Counted from the first letter of the stretch, positions 9,539-19,475 are shown. The stretch is 64,000 nt of DNA from Bacteroidales bacterium (GCA_024401395.1 JAKSLD010000003.1:1-64000); one strand, 5' to 3'. Numbers and translations are program-made. Notes: generated by a model not told the origin, from the letters alone.

Positions 9539-11023
9539 TTACAACGAAAAACTCTCAGCTGTAGTCTTCTTGAACGCTTTAGCTATATCTTCTGCCGTAA
9601 ATGGTAATGCTCCTTTCCCTAACTCTGGAGCATTGAATGATTTTAAATTCTTATCGTAGAATGTTGCTCGCTCTTGTGGCAACAAAAATGGCTTTGATGC
9701 TTTTCCTCTCTCGTCAACATGACAGAAGTATGGCTTCCCATACATACCGTCATCTCGCTTGCTGGCAAAAACAAACCAGCGACTGTTCGACGACCATGAG
9801 TGATATGTATCGCTCTTAGCACTGTTTACAACTCCTAGCGTATCTGTCTCTCCGCTGCCTAGCTCCATCATCTGTAAATCGGACTCTGGATGCCATATCG
9901 GAAATGTCCCGTAATTCGCTACCGTATATAATAGGTACTTCCCGTCGGGTGAAACCCTAGGGTGACAAACCGAATTCTTTTCATTTTTTTGCGATGAAAC
10001 AATAACTTCTCTATAATCTCCAACTACTCCTGTAGCTTCATCAAAGGATATTCTGCATAGGTCGTATTGAAGACTGTCTAGATTGGATACCATCGGTAAT
10101 CTTTCTGCCGAACAGTAGTAGATGCTCTTGCCGTCAGGCGAGAATGTGGGGAAGGTCTCTAACCGCGTACTGTCTTCTAGTATCGGATTACTTATTATCT
10201 TATTGTTTACAATATCTGCTATGTATATGTCTGATTTCGTATCGAAAACTTCTAATCTCTTTGATGGTGCCGCATGGAATGCTGGAATAATCTTGTTCGT
10301 AGAGAATACTATCCAACGCCCATTGGGACTGAATTGCGCATATACAGCACCCGAAACCATGTCTGCCGCCTTGACGTTAAGTTTCCTGATATTCCCGTTC
10401 TGATTCAGCATCATGCCTCCTCCTTGACCTCTGACGTATAGGAACGATAGGTTGGGGTCTTGATTACTGTAGGTATGACAGTTCATGCACCTGTTGCCAA
10501 CCGACTTATAGTCGCATATCGACCGCTCACTGAAATCTTCTACACACCTCTCTTTTATCTGTAAACGGCTGAATACTTCATAGTCTGGCTCTATAAGCCT
10601 GTATGTCAGATACGAATCTATACTGTCCGACGATATTCTTATGCTGAATGGCTTATATTCTTTCCACTGTCCTTCTGTCTTTACATCAACTGTAATCGTA
10701 ATATCGCTTCCAGCATTGCTGCTCAATAGCTTTTTCCAGTCTCTTATATCGAAAATGGCTTCTTCTCTCGTACAATCTGCAACAATTTCTACTCCATTGC
10801 CTTTTGCTACGACGTATATGGCCGAACTCTGATCTTCTCTGACCATAAAGTTCAATGGAGCAATATTCACTGGTACCGTCACTCCCGAGTAGTCTGGATA
10901 GATAGTTGGTTCTTTATCTACCTTGGTTACTTCCGATGGCTTCTCTCCACAGGCAACAACAATTAGCAGCATAATAGCAACTATTGTATGCTCTAATATT
11001 ACATGTCTATCCAAATGTTTCAT
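9539..11023 (-). CDS. Lipoprotein with single CXXCH motif and PD40/TolB-type propeller repeats (copy 3)
   Basis: 494 aa. Lipoprotein signal with Cys25 (IVVACGEKPS). A beta-rich N-terminal domain begins with the family motif 'IYPDYSGVTVPVNIAPLNF'. A single CMNCH (179-183) is a candidate covalent haem c site. From about 220 onward come WD40-like PD40 repeats ('FSPNGRWIVFSTN', 'FSPDGKSIYYCSAERLP', 'VSPDGKYLLYTV'). The C-terminus is 'KPFLLPQ...SFNAPEL'. Similar proteins have been annotated in Bacteroides as cytochrome c biosynthesis or PD40 proteins; no function is established that I know of. Start overlaps the upstream membrane-protein gene by 4 bp. Related genes lie at 12299 and 15571. Confidence 0.8.
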   Translation of the reverse strand: MKHLDRHVILEHTIVAIMLLIVVACGEKPSEVTKVDKEPTIYPDYSGVTVPVNIAPLNFMVREDQSSAIYVVAKGNGVEIVADCTREEAIFDIRDWKKLLSSNAGSDITITVDVKTEGQWKEYKPFSIRISSDSIDSYLTYRLIEPDYEVFSRLQIKERCVEDFSERSICDYKSVGNRCMNCHTYSNQDPNLSFLYVRGQGGGMMLNQNGNIRKLNVKAADMVSGAVYAQFSPNGRWIVFSTNKIIPAFHAAPSKRLEVFDTKSDIYIADIVNNKIISNPILEDSTRLETFPTFSPDGKSIYYCSAERLPMVSNLDSLQYDLCRISFDEATGVVGDYREVIVSSQKNEKNSVCHPRVSPDGKYLLYTVANYGTFPIWHPESDLQMMELGSGETDTLGVVNSAKSDTYHSWSSNSRWFVFASKRDDGMYGKPYFCHVDERGKASKPFLLPQERATFYDKNLKSFNAPELGKGALPFTAEDIAKAFKKTTAESFSL

Positions 11024-12282
11024 CTTCGCTTGGTGTTATTGTCTTCTTTGTCAAAATAATACCAATAGGTTCCTTTGAATGCCTCACTGCCGCGATGGCT
11101 GTTGTATTGCCGGAATTCTTGCACGACGTCGGGCATACTGATATAGCGTTCCCATTCTTCTTTCGGAGCTTCTGTCCCCGCTAGAAATATTGCCAAGGCT
11201 TGCTGATATAGTACAGATAATCGTATGTTTCCTCTCTGCATACAATAATGGTCATAATCATCTTTGAATGTACCTATCTCTTTTAACATGAGATCTGTGC
11301 AGAGTAAATAGTCTAAGGCTAACTCATTATCTGGATTGCTTTCTAATAATTCTATGAGTATGGTTCGACAGTTGTCGCCTAGTCTTAATGTGTCTTGCTT
11401 GTTGATATATTTCCTTTTTGTTTCTATGCTTAGTCTAGCCCCGTCTTTCATCTTGCCTGGCGTATGCTCTTTAGCCCATTTTGAATATATGGGTGTATAG
11501 GCTAGGTAACGCAGATATTTCATCGCAGCTAATGTGTCTGCACTGACTAGATTTACTTCTGCTAGACGCTTCAGCATCTTCATGTTCTTGTTGTTCGGCG
11601 AAAAAACACAGCTCATCATTGCCGCCCTCTCCGCATATACCATGTCTCCTAACGCATAATAGAGGTCGTTCATCATATTGATAACTGCTATCGGGGTGTC
11701 TTCGCCTATCTTCCAAAGCGTACCTAGTTCTTTTGGATCATATTTGAGTATATTGTCTGGCAATAGCCCTAACTGCGCATTAGCTAGATTGTAATAGAAT
11801 CCCATGACTATATTGGGATTGTCTGCTTTCATAGCATTATCTATCACTTTCCGATAGTTGCCAAAATAATACTCTGTCTCTACTGAGAGTGTCTGCTCGA
11901 AATCATGATGCGAAAGTCCGTATTGATAGGGTCTGTATTCTTCATTGAATGGCGAGCGAAGATATGTATAGTAGATATCTGATAGTATTACTGCTGTTAT
12001 AATGACATTTGCTAGTACTTTCTTGCCTGTCTTTCTGATTATTATATATGGGACGTACCCTAATATTAATAGTATTACCAGAAAACTGAGCATCTGTAGT
12101 ATCGGCCCTGCATATTTGTAATAGTAATACGGACCAAATAGTGTATATATATCCGAGAATAGTGCGTTCTGCTCTTGCCAATAATAGTGGTATGGATAAC
12201 ATACTTCTAAAAAGACGCATATCGCTATAATGACAAATGCCACTACTCCAATAGCTATATATTCGTATTTATTTTTCAACAT
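11020..12282 (-). CDS. DUF6057-like membrane protein, short form with TPR-like C-terminus
   Basis: 420 aa. Three predicted membrane helices (about 9-28, 58-82, 88-106), then about 300 residues of helical, TPR-like sequence. The segment 'MLKRLAEVNLVSADTLAAM' followed by 'YLAYTPIYSKWAKEH' matches the region 'CLKRLAETNLLNGQYAVAE' / 'LENTLFYKEWARQ' of the 597-aa paralogue at 13774, so the C-terminal half is homologous while most of the polytopic N-terminal half is missing. It overlaps the downstream PD40 gene by 4 bp and follows the upstream PD40 gene by 16 bp. Function unknown. Confidence 0.7.
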   Translation of the reverse strand: MLKNKYEYIAIGVVAFVIIAICVFLEVCYPYHYYWQEQNALFSDIYTLFGPYYYYKYAGPILQMLSFLVILLILGYVPYIIIRKTGKKVLANVIITAVILSDIYYTYLRSPFNEEYRPYQYGLSHHDFEQTLSVETEYYFGNYRKVIDNAMKADNPNIVMGFYYNLANAQLGLLPDNILKYDPKELGTLWKIGEDTPIAVINMMNDLYYALGDMVYAERAAMMSCVFSPNNKNMKMLKRLAEVNLVSADTLAAMKYLRYLAYTPIYSKWAKEHTPGKMKDGARLSIETKRKYINKQDTLRLGDNCRTILIELLESNPDNELALDYLLCTDLMLKEIGTFKDDYDHYCMQRGNIRLSVLYQQALAIFLAGTEAPKEEWERYISMPDVVQEFRQYNSHRGSEAFKGTYWYYFDKEDNNTKRR

Positions 12283-12298
12283 ATATTTCTTGACTCTC

Positions 12299-13768
12299 TT
12301 ATCTGACTGTTGTCTCTATGCGTCTGTCCGACTCTATATCTCTCCCTGCAGTTCTGCTGTCAAAAACCACTGGCTTCTTTGTAAAGTCTGGTGTATTGAA
12401 CGAGAATAGTGATTCGCTGTAGTATCGCAAGGGATTTTCTTGTGGTAGCAGGAATGGCTTCGTAAATCTACCATCTTCTCCAACAGATGTCAAATACAAA
12501 TGCGAATATAACCCATCTCCTCTCCTGCTGGTAAATACTACCCAATGGCTGTTTTCACTCCAGTTATGATAGCTGTCTGAATCTTCACTGTTTATCTCTG
12601 ATATTGATCTGACTTCTCCTGTTCTCGTATCTAATAGATATTGATCTGATTCTTTATGCCAAATACTGAAATAGCCATAGTCTATAAGGGTAAACATAAT
12701 GTATTTCCCATCATACGATGGCCTGGGCCATGTCACACTCTTTCCTATGGCTGTGGCCTTGAATAGGGTGTCTACTTTGCTTCCAAATTTTCCTGTCTCT
12801 GCGTCAAAAGATATTCTGCAAAGATCGTATTTCTCTTCTTTGAAATCTAATGGATAGTCTTGCTGACAGCATGTAGTATAATATATCCACTTCCCGTCTG
12901 GTGAGAATACTGGTATATTTTCCGAATAGTCTTTAGTGGAAACTAACGTATCTGTTATTATCGCATGATTCTTTACATCATATACTAGAATGTCTGAAGA
13001 TAAATCGAATACTTCTACTCTCTCGTCTTTTACTACATGGAATCCTTGTCTGGTCTGGTTGGTGGAGAATGCACAATACTCTCCTGATGGATGCCAGTAT
13101 GGATATACCATCGCCCCCCCTATTAACTCATTTTTTGCCTTCAGCCATTCTCGCTTTTCTCCTTGCTGTACCATTGTCGCTCCATGTTCGCCTCTGACAT
13201 GAAATACAATTTGCTCTGGATTTGTCTTGTTGGACGTATGACAATTTACACAACTGCCAACAGCTGAGGTATTCTCAATAATGGACCTTTCATCAAAATT
13301 ACTGAGGTCTCGCTGATATATCCCCATCTTTCCATATACTTCATATCCTGGAGCTACTCGCCTATATGTAATCCCCCATTGGTCAAGTGCTGACGAACTG
13401 ACATATATAGAGAATGCTTTGTATTGTTTCCATTTGCCTTCTATCTCCGCAAATACGGTCACCGCCAGTTCTCTACCTTGGTTTTGCAATACTAGTTCGT
13501 GCCAGTCTTCTATATCAAATCGCGCATACTCTCCACTCGAACATAGTTCTCTCCCCTCTCTGTCTTTTATCTCTACATAGACATCTCCGACTCCCTCTTC
13601 TCTGACACTGAAGTTTAAGGGCGCAATGCCAACTGGAATTGTCACGTCTGTATAGTCTGGATATATGCACGGCATATAGTCTACAATCTCTGCATCATGT
13701 GGCTTCTTGCCGCAGGCACATAACAGACTTGCTATGATAATGATAATATATTTTCTATATCCCACCAT
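12299..13768 (-). CDS. Lipoprotein with single CXXCH motif and PD40/TolB-type propeller repeats (copy 2)
   Basis: 489 aa. Lipobox LCAC with Cys19, N-terminal domain containing 'IYPDYTDVTIPVGIAPLNF', CVNCH at 173-177, then propeller repeats such as 'YWHPSGEYCAFSTN' and 'FSPDGKWIYYTT', and the terminal motif 'KPFLLPQENPLRYY...SFNTPDF'. Predicted to be membrane-anchored outside the cytoplasm, where haem c attachment takes place. It lies 5 bp after the 597-aa DUF6057 gene, so expression as a pair is likely. No catalytic residues are recognised; the propeller could bind a protein or glycan, and the haem could serve redox or sensing. These last two points are inference. Confidence 0.8.
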   Translation of the reverse strand: MVGYRKYIIIIIASLLCACGKKPHDAEIVDYMPCIYPDYTDVTIPVGIAPLNFSVREEGVGDVYVEIKDREGRELCSSGEYARFDIEDWHELVLQNQGRELAVTVFAEIEGKWKQYKAFSIYVSSSALDQWGITYRRVAPGYEVYGKMGIYQRDLSNFDERSIIENTSAVGSCVNCHTSNKTNPEQIVFHVRGEHGATMVQQGEKREWLKAKNELIGGAMVYPYWHPSGEYCAFSTNQTRQGFHVVKDERVEVFDLSSDILVYDVKNHAIITDTLVSTKDYSENIPVFSPDGKWIYYTTCCQQDYPLDFKEEKYDLCRISFDAETGKFGSKVDTLFKATAIGKSVTWPRPSYDGKYIMFTLIDYGYFSIWHKESDQYLLDTRTGEVRSISEINSEDSDSYHNWSENSHWVVFTSRRGDGLYSHLYLTSVGEDGRFTKPFLLPQENPLRYYSESLFSFNTPDFTKKPVVFDSRTAGRDIESDRRIETTVR

Positions 13769-13773
13769 TCTTT

Positions 13774-15567
13774 CTAGTTTTGACTTTTACTCCCGACTAT
13801 CAGATAATACCATAACGTATTGTTATGCGCAGCTAGTCTAGGCGACTGCTTGCCGTCTGCAGTGACTATCGTAGCAAAATTCTTGAGCCTCTCTATTATT
13901 GCCGGAGATACCATATTTTGGGGTATCTGTTTGTTCGCTTGCATATACGCAAAAGCAATGCCTTGCTGACATATTGTAGGGTTATATTGCTTGTACTGCT
14001 GTACTACAGATAGATATTGCATGAATTTATTAACATCTCTCTGCAATAACGAACAGAGTAGCATGTATTGCATGGCCAACTGGTTTTCTTTGTTCTTTAT
14101 GAATAGCTGACCGAGTATCTTGTCTATCTCACTCTCACTGAATAGATAATCATTTGTCAGATGACTTCTCCTCAGATTCCCATACAATGGATGCTTGTCT
14201 ATCGCCCCTTCTTCTTTCATAAGGGCGGATGTTTGTCTGGCCCATTCTTTGTAAAAGAGCGTATTCTCAAGTATCTTTAAATATTTCTCTGCTACTGCAT
14301 ATTGCCCGTTGAGTAGATTTGTCTCTGCGAGGCGCTTCAGACATCGTCCGCTATGGGCATAGTTTGGAATGCCTTCCATCGCTTCAAAGTAAAACCGCTG
14401 CGCTGTATTGGTCAATCCTAATAGGAAATATGCTTCTGCTGTTATCAACATCGAATTGGAGTTTCTCTGAAATGGCGGCAATAGTCCTTCTGCTCCATTC
14501 TGAAAATAATTGAATGCACTCTCGCATAGCTGCCCAGTCATGCCTAACGCCAGATTTGTAGCACATACACTCATAGGTAAATCTGGCTGCCTTTCTGATG
14601 CTTTCCGTATGATGCCTTGCCAGTTATTGGTCCTCACCATACAGTCGTAGTCCATCAACTCGTACTTTTTCTCATCGTAAAACAGGCCGACTCCCCCTGC
14701 CATCATTGCTCCATATAATAATAGTATGGACAATGCCACAGCATTCTCATATTTGCTTTTTATAATGTTACCTGCCTTGTTACTGGAACACAAAAATGGT
14801 ACTACCGCTAGCATTCCCATGATTATATATTGCATCAGTGGGACTGTCGTCGGTATCCTGTAGTATACTAAATCATTGAATAGTCTTTCAATAGGATAGT
14901 TTACTATGTTCGACACAATAATTATCGCTGCGACTGTCGTCAGACATAATGTCACACCCGTTACTACTAGATGTGTCGTACCGCTCTTCCTGACTGCCTC
15001 ATATATTGTGGCATAAAGTACAAAAGCATATACAATCGTCCCCATAAACCAGTAACCGCATAACAATATCACAACTGCCGTCGCTAATCTATGATATGGT
15101 CTTTCTATGTTCGTATAATAAAAAACTGCGAGCAACAAGGACACACTCGCTATACAGAAAGGAAGCAGAACGTTCTCATCTCCTATATACAGCCATATCA
15201 ATAGGGATGGTATAAAACTCAATAGATAGCCCCATATAGGCATATCTTTCCTAATCTTTTTCGCAATGGCGTATATGAGAATTTGAACTGCCACTAGTAT
15301 CAATGATAACACTATGGCTCCGAATACTGGCATAACATACATTTGCACCAGAAATTCACCGCAATATCTCGCCAAACCTCCTGGTATACTCAACGCTTCC
15401 TTGAAATACGTGGATGTGGTAAGGAACAACTGGAATTGCTCGTGATAGCTCAACGCACTTTTGTATGGGAAGAGCCAAAAGAGAAATGCCGATAGCCCAA
15501 ATATGGTTGTCAGCACTGTCTCCAGTACGCGCCTTTTCTTATATGTCGGATTTGGTAATATACCCAT
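13774..15567 (-). CDS. DUF6057-family polytopic membrane protein (copy 2)
   Basis: 597 aa. About ten hydrophobic helices occupy the first 290 residues, beginning 'VLTTIFGLSAFLFWLFPY'. A hydrophilic, helical, TPR-like C-terminal half follows ('KRLAETNLLNGQYAVAEKY', 'ENQLAMQYMLLCSLLQ'). The conserved segment 'LSYHEQFQLFLTTSTYF' after the first helix also appears in the 17056 paralogue as 'FHEMYQFFLLTSTYF'. It follows the upstream PD40 gene by 3 bp and precedes the next by 5 bp. Function of the family is unknown; the constant pairing with the CXXCH lipoprotein suggests a shared complex. Confidence 0.8.
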   Translation of the reverse strand: MGILPNPTYKKRRVLETVLTTIFGLSAFLFWLFPYKSALSYHEQFQLFLTTSTYFKEALSIPGGLARYCGEFLVQMYVMPVFGAIVLSLILVAVQILIYAIAKKIRKDMPIWGYLLSFIPSLLIWLYIGDENVLLPFCIASVSLLLAVFYYTNIERPYHRLATAVVILLCGYWFMGTIVYAFVLYATIYEAVRKSGTTHLVVTGVTLCLTTVAAIIIVSNIVNYPIERLFNDLVYYRIPTTVPLMQYIIMGMLAVVPFLCSSNKAGNIIKSKYENAVALSILLLYGAMMAGGVGLFYDEKKYELMDYDCMVRTNNWQGIIRKASERQPDLPMSVCATNLALGMTGQLCESAFNYFQNGAEGLLPPFQRNSNSMLITAEAYFLLGLTNTAQRFYFEAMEGIPNYAHSGRCLKRLAETNLLNGQYAVAEKYLKILENTLFYKEWARQTSALMKEEGAIDKHPLYGNLRRSHLTNDYLFSESEIDKILGQLFIKNKENQLAMQYMLLCSLLQRDVNKFMQYLSVVQQYKQYNPTICQQGIAFAYMQANKQIPQNMVSPAIIERLKNFATIVTADGKQSPRLAAHNNTLWYYLIVGSKSQN

Positions 15568-15570
15568 ATT

Positions 15571-17034
15571 CTAATGTTTCACTTTCACTTGTTCTCTACT
15601 CTCTGACATTACTCTAGCCCTAGTCTGAATTACATCTAACTCTACTTTCTTGGCTGTGAAGTCTGGTGCATTGAACGAATGAAGATTATCTCTGTAATAC
15701 TTCTTAGGATTACGCTGTGGCATTAAAAATGGTTTTGTAGAATGCCCTGTTTCATCAACACACGCAAAATATAGTAATGAATAGATATGGTCTTCGCGCT
15801 TACTTCCAAAAAGAAACCACCCATTCGCTCCACTGCTCCAGTTATGATACGCATCTGCCTCTCTACTGTTTACCTCATCCATCAGTCTGGTTTCTCCGGT
15901 TTGTATATCCATAATGTATAGATCGCTCTCCATACGGTTTAGTGGGGTCGTCCCATAGTCGGATAGACAATACATCAACCACCTCCCATCAAAGCTAGGA
16001 CGTGGCAGCGAGAGACTCTTCTTTATCTTTTCTACGTCTATTATTACGCTTACACTGTCTCCCATCCGCCCATGCTCTTCGTCAAATGTTATCGAACATA
16101 GTGAATAACACACCTTGTCATACCCTGCTGGCATATCCCTGTATTGCGCCTTGCAGAAATACAATGTCTTCCCGTCTGCCGAAAATGCGGGCGTTGTCTC
16201 AAAGTCTTTTGTCGAAGTTGCTGATGACATTATCAGCTCATTGGTCTTCGTATCTAATACTGCAATATCACTCACCGCATCCCATGGTTCTATAATCTTG
16301 TCCGGCCCTACATAAAAATTCTGATATATGCGATTAAGTGAATATGCACAATATCTTCCTCCAGGATGCCAATAGCCATACGTACACGAACCGACTGTCT
16401 CTTTTGTTTTCGTATCAACGTATTTGTCTCCGTCTTCATTTCTTAAAATGGTACACCCATGCTTCCCTCTGATATGGAGTGAGAACTGGTCCGGATTTCC
16501 TCTGTTGCTGTAGTGGCAGTTCATACACCCTCCATCTACTGCACGCGACTCTAATATGGCATACTCTTCAAAATTTGCCAGACAACGCTGATATATGCCA
16601 ATATTGCTGAATGTCTCAAAACCTGGTGCTATGCGCCTATATGTCACCCCATAATCCGACATGGGTCTTTCACTGACATACATTTCAAATGTGTCATACT
16701 GCTTCCATTTCCCTTCTATTTTGGCAACAACTGAGAATTTTAGTGTAGCTCCGATATTCTGTCGCGTAAGATTATGCCAATCTTCTATATCAAAATCTGC
16801 CCACTCTCCATTAGTATGTATTTCTCCTCCATTAACGCCCTTAACTGTTACTTCTATACATTCCACATTTTCTTCTTCTAATGAGAAATTCATCGGAGCT
16901 ATCTCGGATGGGATGGTAACCCCAATATAATCAGGGTATATCTTTGGCTGAATACCAACTTTCGTCACATTGCTGGGATGCTCCACACATGCGACTAGAA
17001 GAATTATAGTTATTATTAACAGAAGATATTTCAT
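15571..17034 (-). CDS. Lipoprotein with single CXXCH motif and PD40/TolB-type propeller repeats (copy 1)
   Basis: 487 aa. Lipobox LVAC with Cys16, motif 'IYPDYIGVTIPSEIAPMNF', CMNCH at 170-174, then 'YWHPGGRYCAYSLN', 'FSADGKTLYFCKAQ' and 'SFDGRWLMYCLSDYG', and the terminal 'KPFLMPQRNPKKYY...SFNAPDF'. The three paralogues share the order lipobox, N-terminal beta domain, haem motif 12-20 residues after an 'F.ER' or 'FEE' segment, and propeller. 21 bp separate it from the upstream DUF6057 gene and 3 bp from the next one. Confidence 0.8.
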   Translation of the reverse strand: MKYLLLIITIILLVACVEHPSNVTKVGIQPKIYPDYIGVTIPSEIAPMNFSLEEENVECIEVTVKGVNGGEIHTNGEWADFDIEDWHNLTRQNIGATLKFSVVAKIEGKWKQYDTFEMYVSERPMSDYGVTYRRIAPGFETFSNIGIYQRCLANFEEYAILESRAVDGGCMNCHYSNRGNPDQFSLHIRGKHGCTILRNEDGDKYVDTKTKETVGSCTYGYWHPGGRYCAYSLNRIYQNFYVGPDKIIEPWDAVSDIAVLDTKTNELIMSSATSTKDFETTPAFSADGKTLYFCKAQYRDMPAGYDKVCYSLCSITFDEEHGRMGDSVSVIIDVEKIKKSLSLPRPSFDGRWLMYCLSDYGTTPLNRMESDLYIMDIQTGETRLMDEVNSREADAYHNWSSGANGWFLFGSKREDHIYSLLYFACVDETGHSTKPFLMPQRNPKKYYRDNLHSFNAPDFTAKKVELDVIQTRARVMSESREQVKVKH

Positions 17035-17055
17035 CTACGATTCTTTTAGTATTTA

Positions 17056-18873
17056 TTATCCTTCTCTCTCGTTTCCTCTTTGCTCTGGGGTCGTCCCTGT
17101 GTTCCCTTGATGCTGATTCCTTTGCTGAATAGACATATAATAGGTCCAGTATGACGCTGGAACATTTTTCCAATAATTCTGATTCTGCTTGATTTTATTG
17201 ATGAAATGCGTTAGTCGTGCTACCACTTCTTGCGAAACAGGATATGGCAGCCCGTCTGTATTTGAATGTCCGAAGCTCCAAAATAGTAGTATGGCTTCTT
17301 GGTAGTGTAGTGGGATATGCCGCTGATGGAACATCTCTGATGCGTAATGGTATATACCCACAAACTTCTGAAGATCTCCTTTCAGCAACATAGTAGCACA
17401 AAAATAATCCCAGGCTAATGTATTCCTACCTTCACTTTCTATGGCAAGCAGACCTAATTCGGTATCTAGCTGCGGATAAAAAAAGAAATTTTCTGTCTTG
17501 AAACGTAGTCTGCGCATTTCACCCCATACCGGATTGATATCTATTTTTTCATCACTAAGGGAAGCACTTGCTTCTTCCGCCCAATCTGAATAATATATTG
17601 TATGCTTGAGCCGCTCTATATATTTTCTCGCAGCATCATATTTGCCATTTACCATAAGACATTCTGCCATACGCATAGTCATGTGCGCACTCTTATTGCC
17701 GTTGGGTATGGCCTCTTGCGAGTCAAAATAGTATCTGAAACATGTATTTATCAGTGCCAGATGATACGCCACTTCCGCACTTGGTGTCGCACTGACGCAA
17801 TCCATTTTGAAAGTATCAAATATATCTTCTACCCGATTTAAATTGTATTTGAACATCTGCTCTCCCAATTGTCCACATTTTGCAAGAGCCAGCATCACAC
17901 ATTGTTTCGATAATTCACTACGGGGAGCTTCTCTCTTCGATAGCTCTATAATCTCTTGCCATTGCGCTTGACGTACCATGGAAATGTATTGCATAGCAGT
18001 GTATTTCTCACTCTCATACGTCTTCGAAATGCCCGTTATTGCAATGGTACCTAAAACAATAATAACAACAAATAAATATGGGATAATGGTCTTCTTTACA
18101 ATTCTGAACAGTTTATCAGAGAGTAAGACCGCGATAATATACAATGGAATAAAATATAATTGACTAGGAAAACTTGTAGGCTGACGATAGTACCCTACTC
18201 CTATAAAAAGGCTCTCACTGGGATATTGGACAAAGAATGTGCGGCTAAGAACAACTATCAGTAGCACAAAATATAATAAGAATCCAGATACTGATAGCAA
18301 TTTTTGTTCTACTTTCTCATTTGTCGCTATGGATATTACAATAGAAACAATAGCTACTGGTCCTAACATCATATATAATAATGGTGATGCTATTGCAACT
18401 ATTAGAACGAGTGATACTACACTGCGAATATAATGCTTCAGCAAAGGAACTGCACATAGCGCTAGTGTCAGAGCAACAGGATATGATACCATCATATTCT
18501 CATCACTCATAAATGCAATAACTAATATTGCTGGAGTTAGCGATAGACACATCTTGAGGAGACGCATATACCACTCATCTGTATTGGATTTTATCAATAT
18601 ATATATAGATGCCGATTGCGCTGTATATAAAAGAGCCAACAAAAGAGCTCCTAGTTTGGGATGGTAGAAAAATTGAACAATAAACTCGGCTATATAATCC
18701 GATAGTCCTCCTGCAACTGATATTTTCTCAATAAAATATGTAGAGGTGAGCAAAAAAAACTGATACATCTCGTGGAATGCAAGCAACCCTGGTAGTTTTG
18801 AATAGAACACTGCCACAGCACTTGCAAATACGAAAAGCATCAGATATGGTGAATATTCACGTATATGATTCAT
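17056..18873 (-). CDS. DUF6057-family polytopic membrane protein (copy 1)
   Basis: About 605 aa from the ATG at 18873 (MNHIREYSPYLM). A GTG at 18885 would give four more residues and a 4-bp overlap with the upstream stop codon, so coupled translation from GTG cannot be excluded. About ten membrane helices lie in the first 300 residues, then a TPR-like helical half ('MRMAECLMVNGKYDAARKYIERL', 'GRNTLAWDYFCATMLL'). Closest relative in the window is the gene at 13774. First of the three DUF6057/PD40 pairs in transcription order. Confidence 0.8.
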   Translation of the reverse strand: MNHIREYSPYLMLFVFASAVAVFYSKLPGLLAFHEMYQFFLLTSTYFIEKISVAGGLSDYIAEFIVQFFYHPKLGALLLALLYTAQSASIYILIKSNTDEWYMRLLKMCLSLTPAILVIAFMSDENMMVSYPVALTLALCAVPLLKHYIRSVVSLVLIVAIASPLLYMMLGPVAIVSIVISIATNEKVEQKLLSVSGFLLYFVLLIVVLSRTFFVQYPSESLFIGVGYYRQPTSFPSQLYFIPLYIIAVLLSDKLFRIVKKTIIPYLFVVIIVLGTIAITGISKTYESEKYTAMQYISMVRQAQWQEIIELSKREAPRSELSKQCVMLALAKCGQLGEQMFKYNLNRVEDIFDTFKMDCVSATPSAEVAYHLALINTCFRYYFDSQEAIPNGNKSAHMTMRMAECLMVNGKYDAARKYIERLKHTIYYSDWAEEASASLSDEKIDINPVWGEMRRLRFKTENFFFYPQLDTELGLLAIESEGRNTLAWDYFCATMLLKGDLQKFVGIYHYASEMFHQRHIPLHYQEAILLFWSFGHSNTDGLPYPVSQEVVARLTHFINKIKQNQNYWKNVPASYWTYYMSIQQRNQHQGNTGTTPEQRGNEREG

Positions 18874-18881
18874 AGAAAGTA

Positions 18882-19475
18882 TCACTCTGGATATTTACTT
18901 AAAATAAATTCGCGTGCATTGGTTCCCTCTGGAGATAATTTAGCTATACGACGGCATTGTGTCATATAGTATTGTCGGTACTGACGTAAAGAATCTCGTA
19001 AGCAATTTGATGCGACAGTATCTCCGTTTGCACGAAGAGCCCTCGCCTCCATAGCCTTTGCAGACATTGTTCGATTTGCAGATATCGCAAAATCCTTCCA
19101 TTGTTGCATGACCTCATTTTGCGGTGTTCCTCCTCCGATACTGGTAGAATCAATCAGAACATTAATTGTACCAGGCTCTGTAATTACCAATAGATTCTGA
19201 GTACCATATCTTACATGCCAGTCAATACGAATATCAGCTACGTATTCTGTATTTCCCTTGAACTGAAACTTCATGTCTTTTATAACACAAGAATCAACTC
19301 CCACTGACTCCTTTATACTATCAACAATAGGTACAAGGAATACACGCTGACCTTCTAATCTCGCCTGGGTAACCTTACCATTGATAACGTATTCATTTTG
19401 TGGATTGCCGATACACGAAGAGAATAATGTGGCAATGAGTAAAAAAGTTGATAATATGTGTTTTCTCATTTTCAT
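18882..19475 (-). CDS. Small lipoprotein with DUF4369-like domain
   Basis: 197 aa from ATG 19475 (MKMRKHIL); the longer ORF would need a TTG start at 19496. Lipobox FSSC. The body 'YVINGKVTQARLEGQRVFLVP...VDSCVIKDMKFQFKGN' is the usual start of DUF4369 domains, which in Bacteroidetes often precede a thioredoxin-like TlpA domain. No thioredoxin CXXC domain follows here; the C-terminal part is only helical. It is the first gene of the CXXCH/DUF6057 run, separated from SusCD operon 2 by a hairpin. Confidence 0.7.
   Translation of the reverse strand: MKMRKHILSTFLLIATLFSSCIGNPQNEYVINGKVTQARLEGQRVFLVPIVDSIKESVGVDSCVIKDMKFQFKGNTEYVADIRIDWHVRYGTQNLLVITEPGTINVLIDSTSIGGGTPQNEVMQQWKDFAISANRTMSAKAMEARALRANGDTVASNCLRDSLRQYRQYYMTQCRRIAKLSPEGTNAREFILSKYPE

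Noticed and set aside
18882..19475. TlpA-type thioredoxin
   Set aside because: Only the DUF4369-like front is present; no thioredoxin fold or CXXC motif follows.
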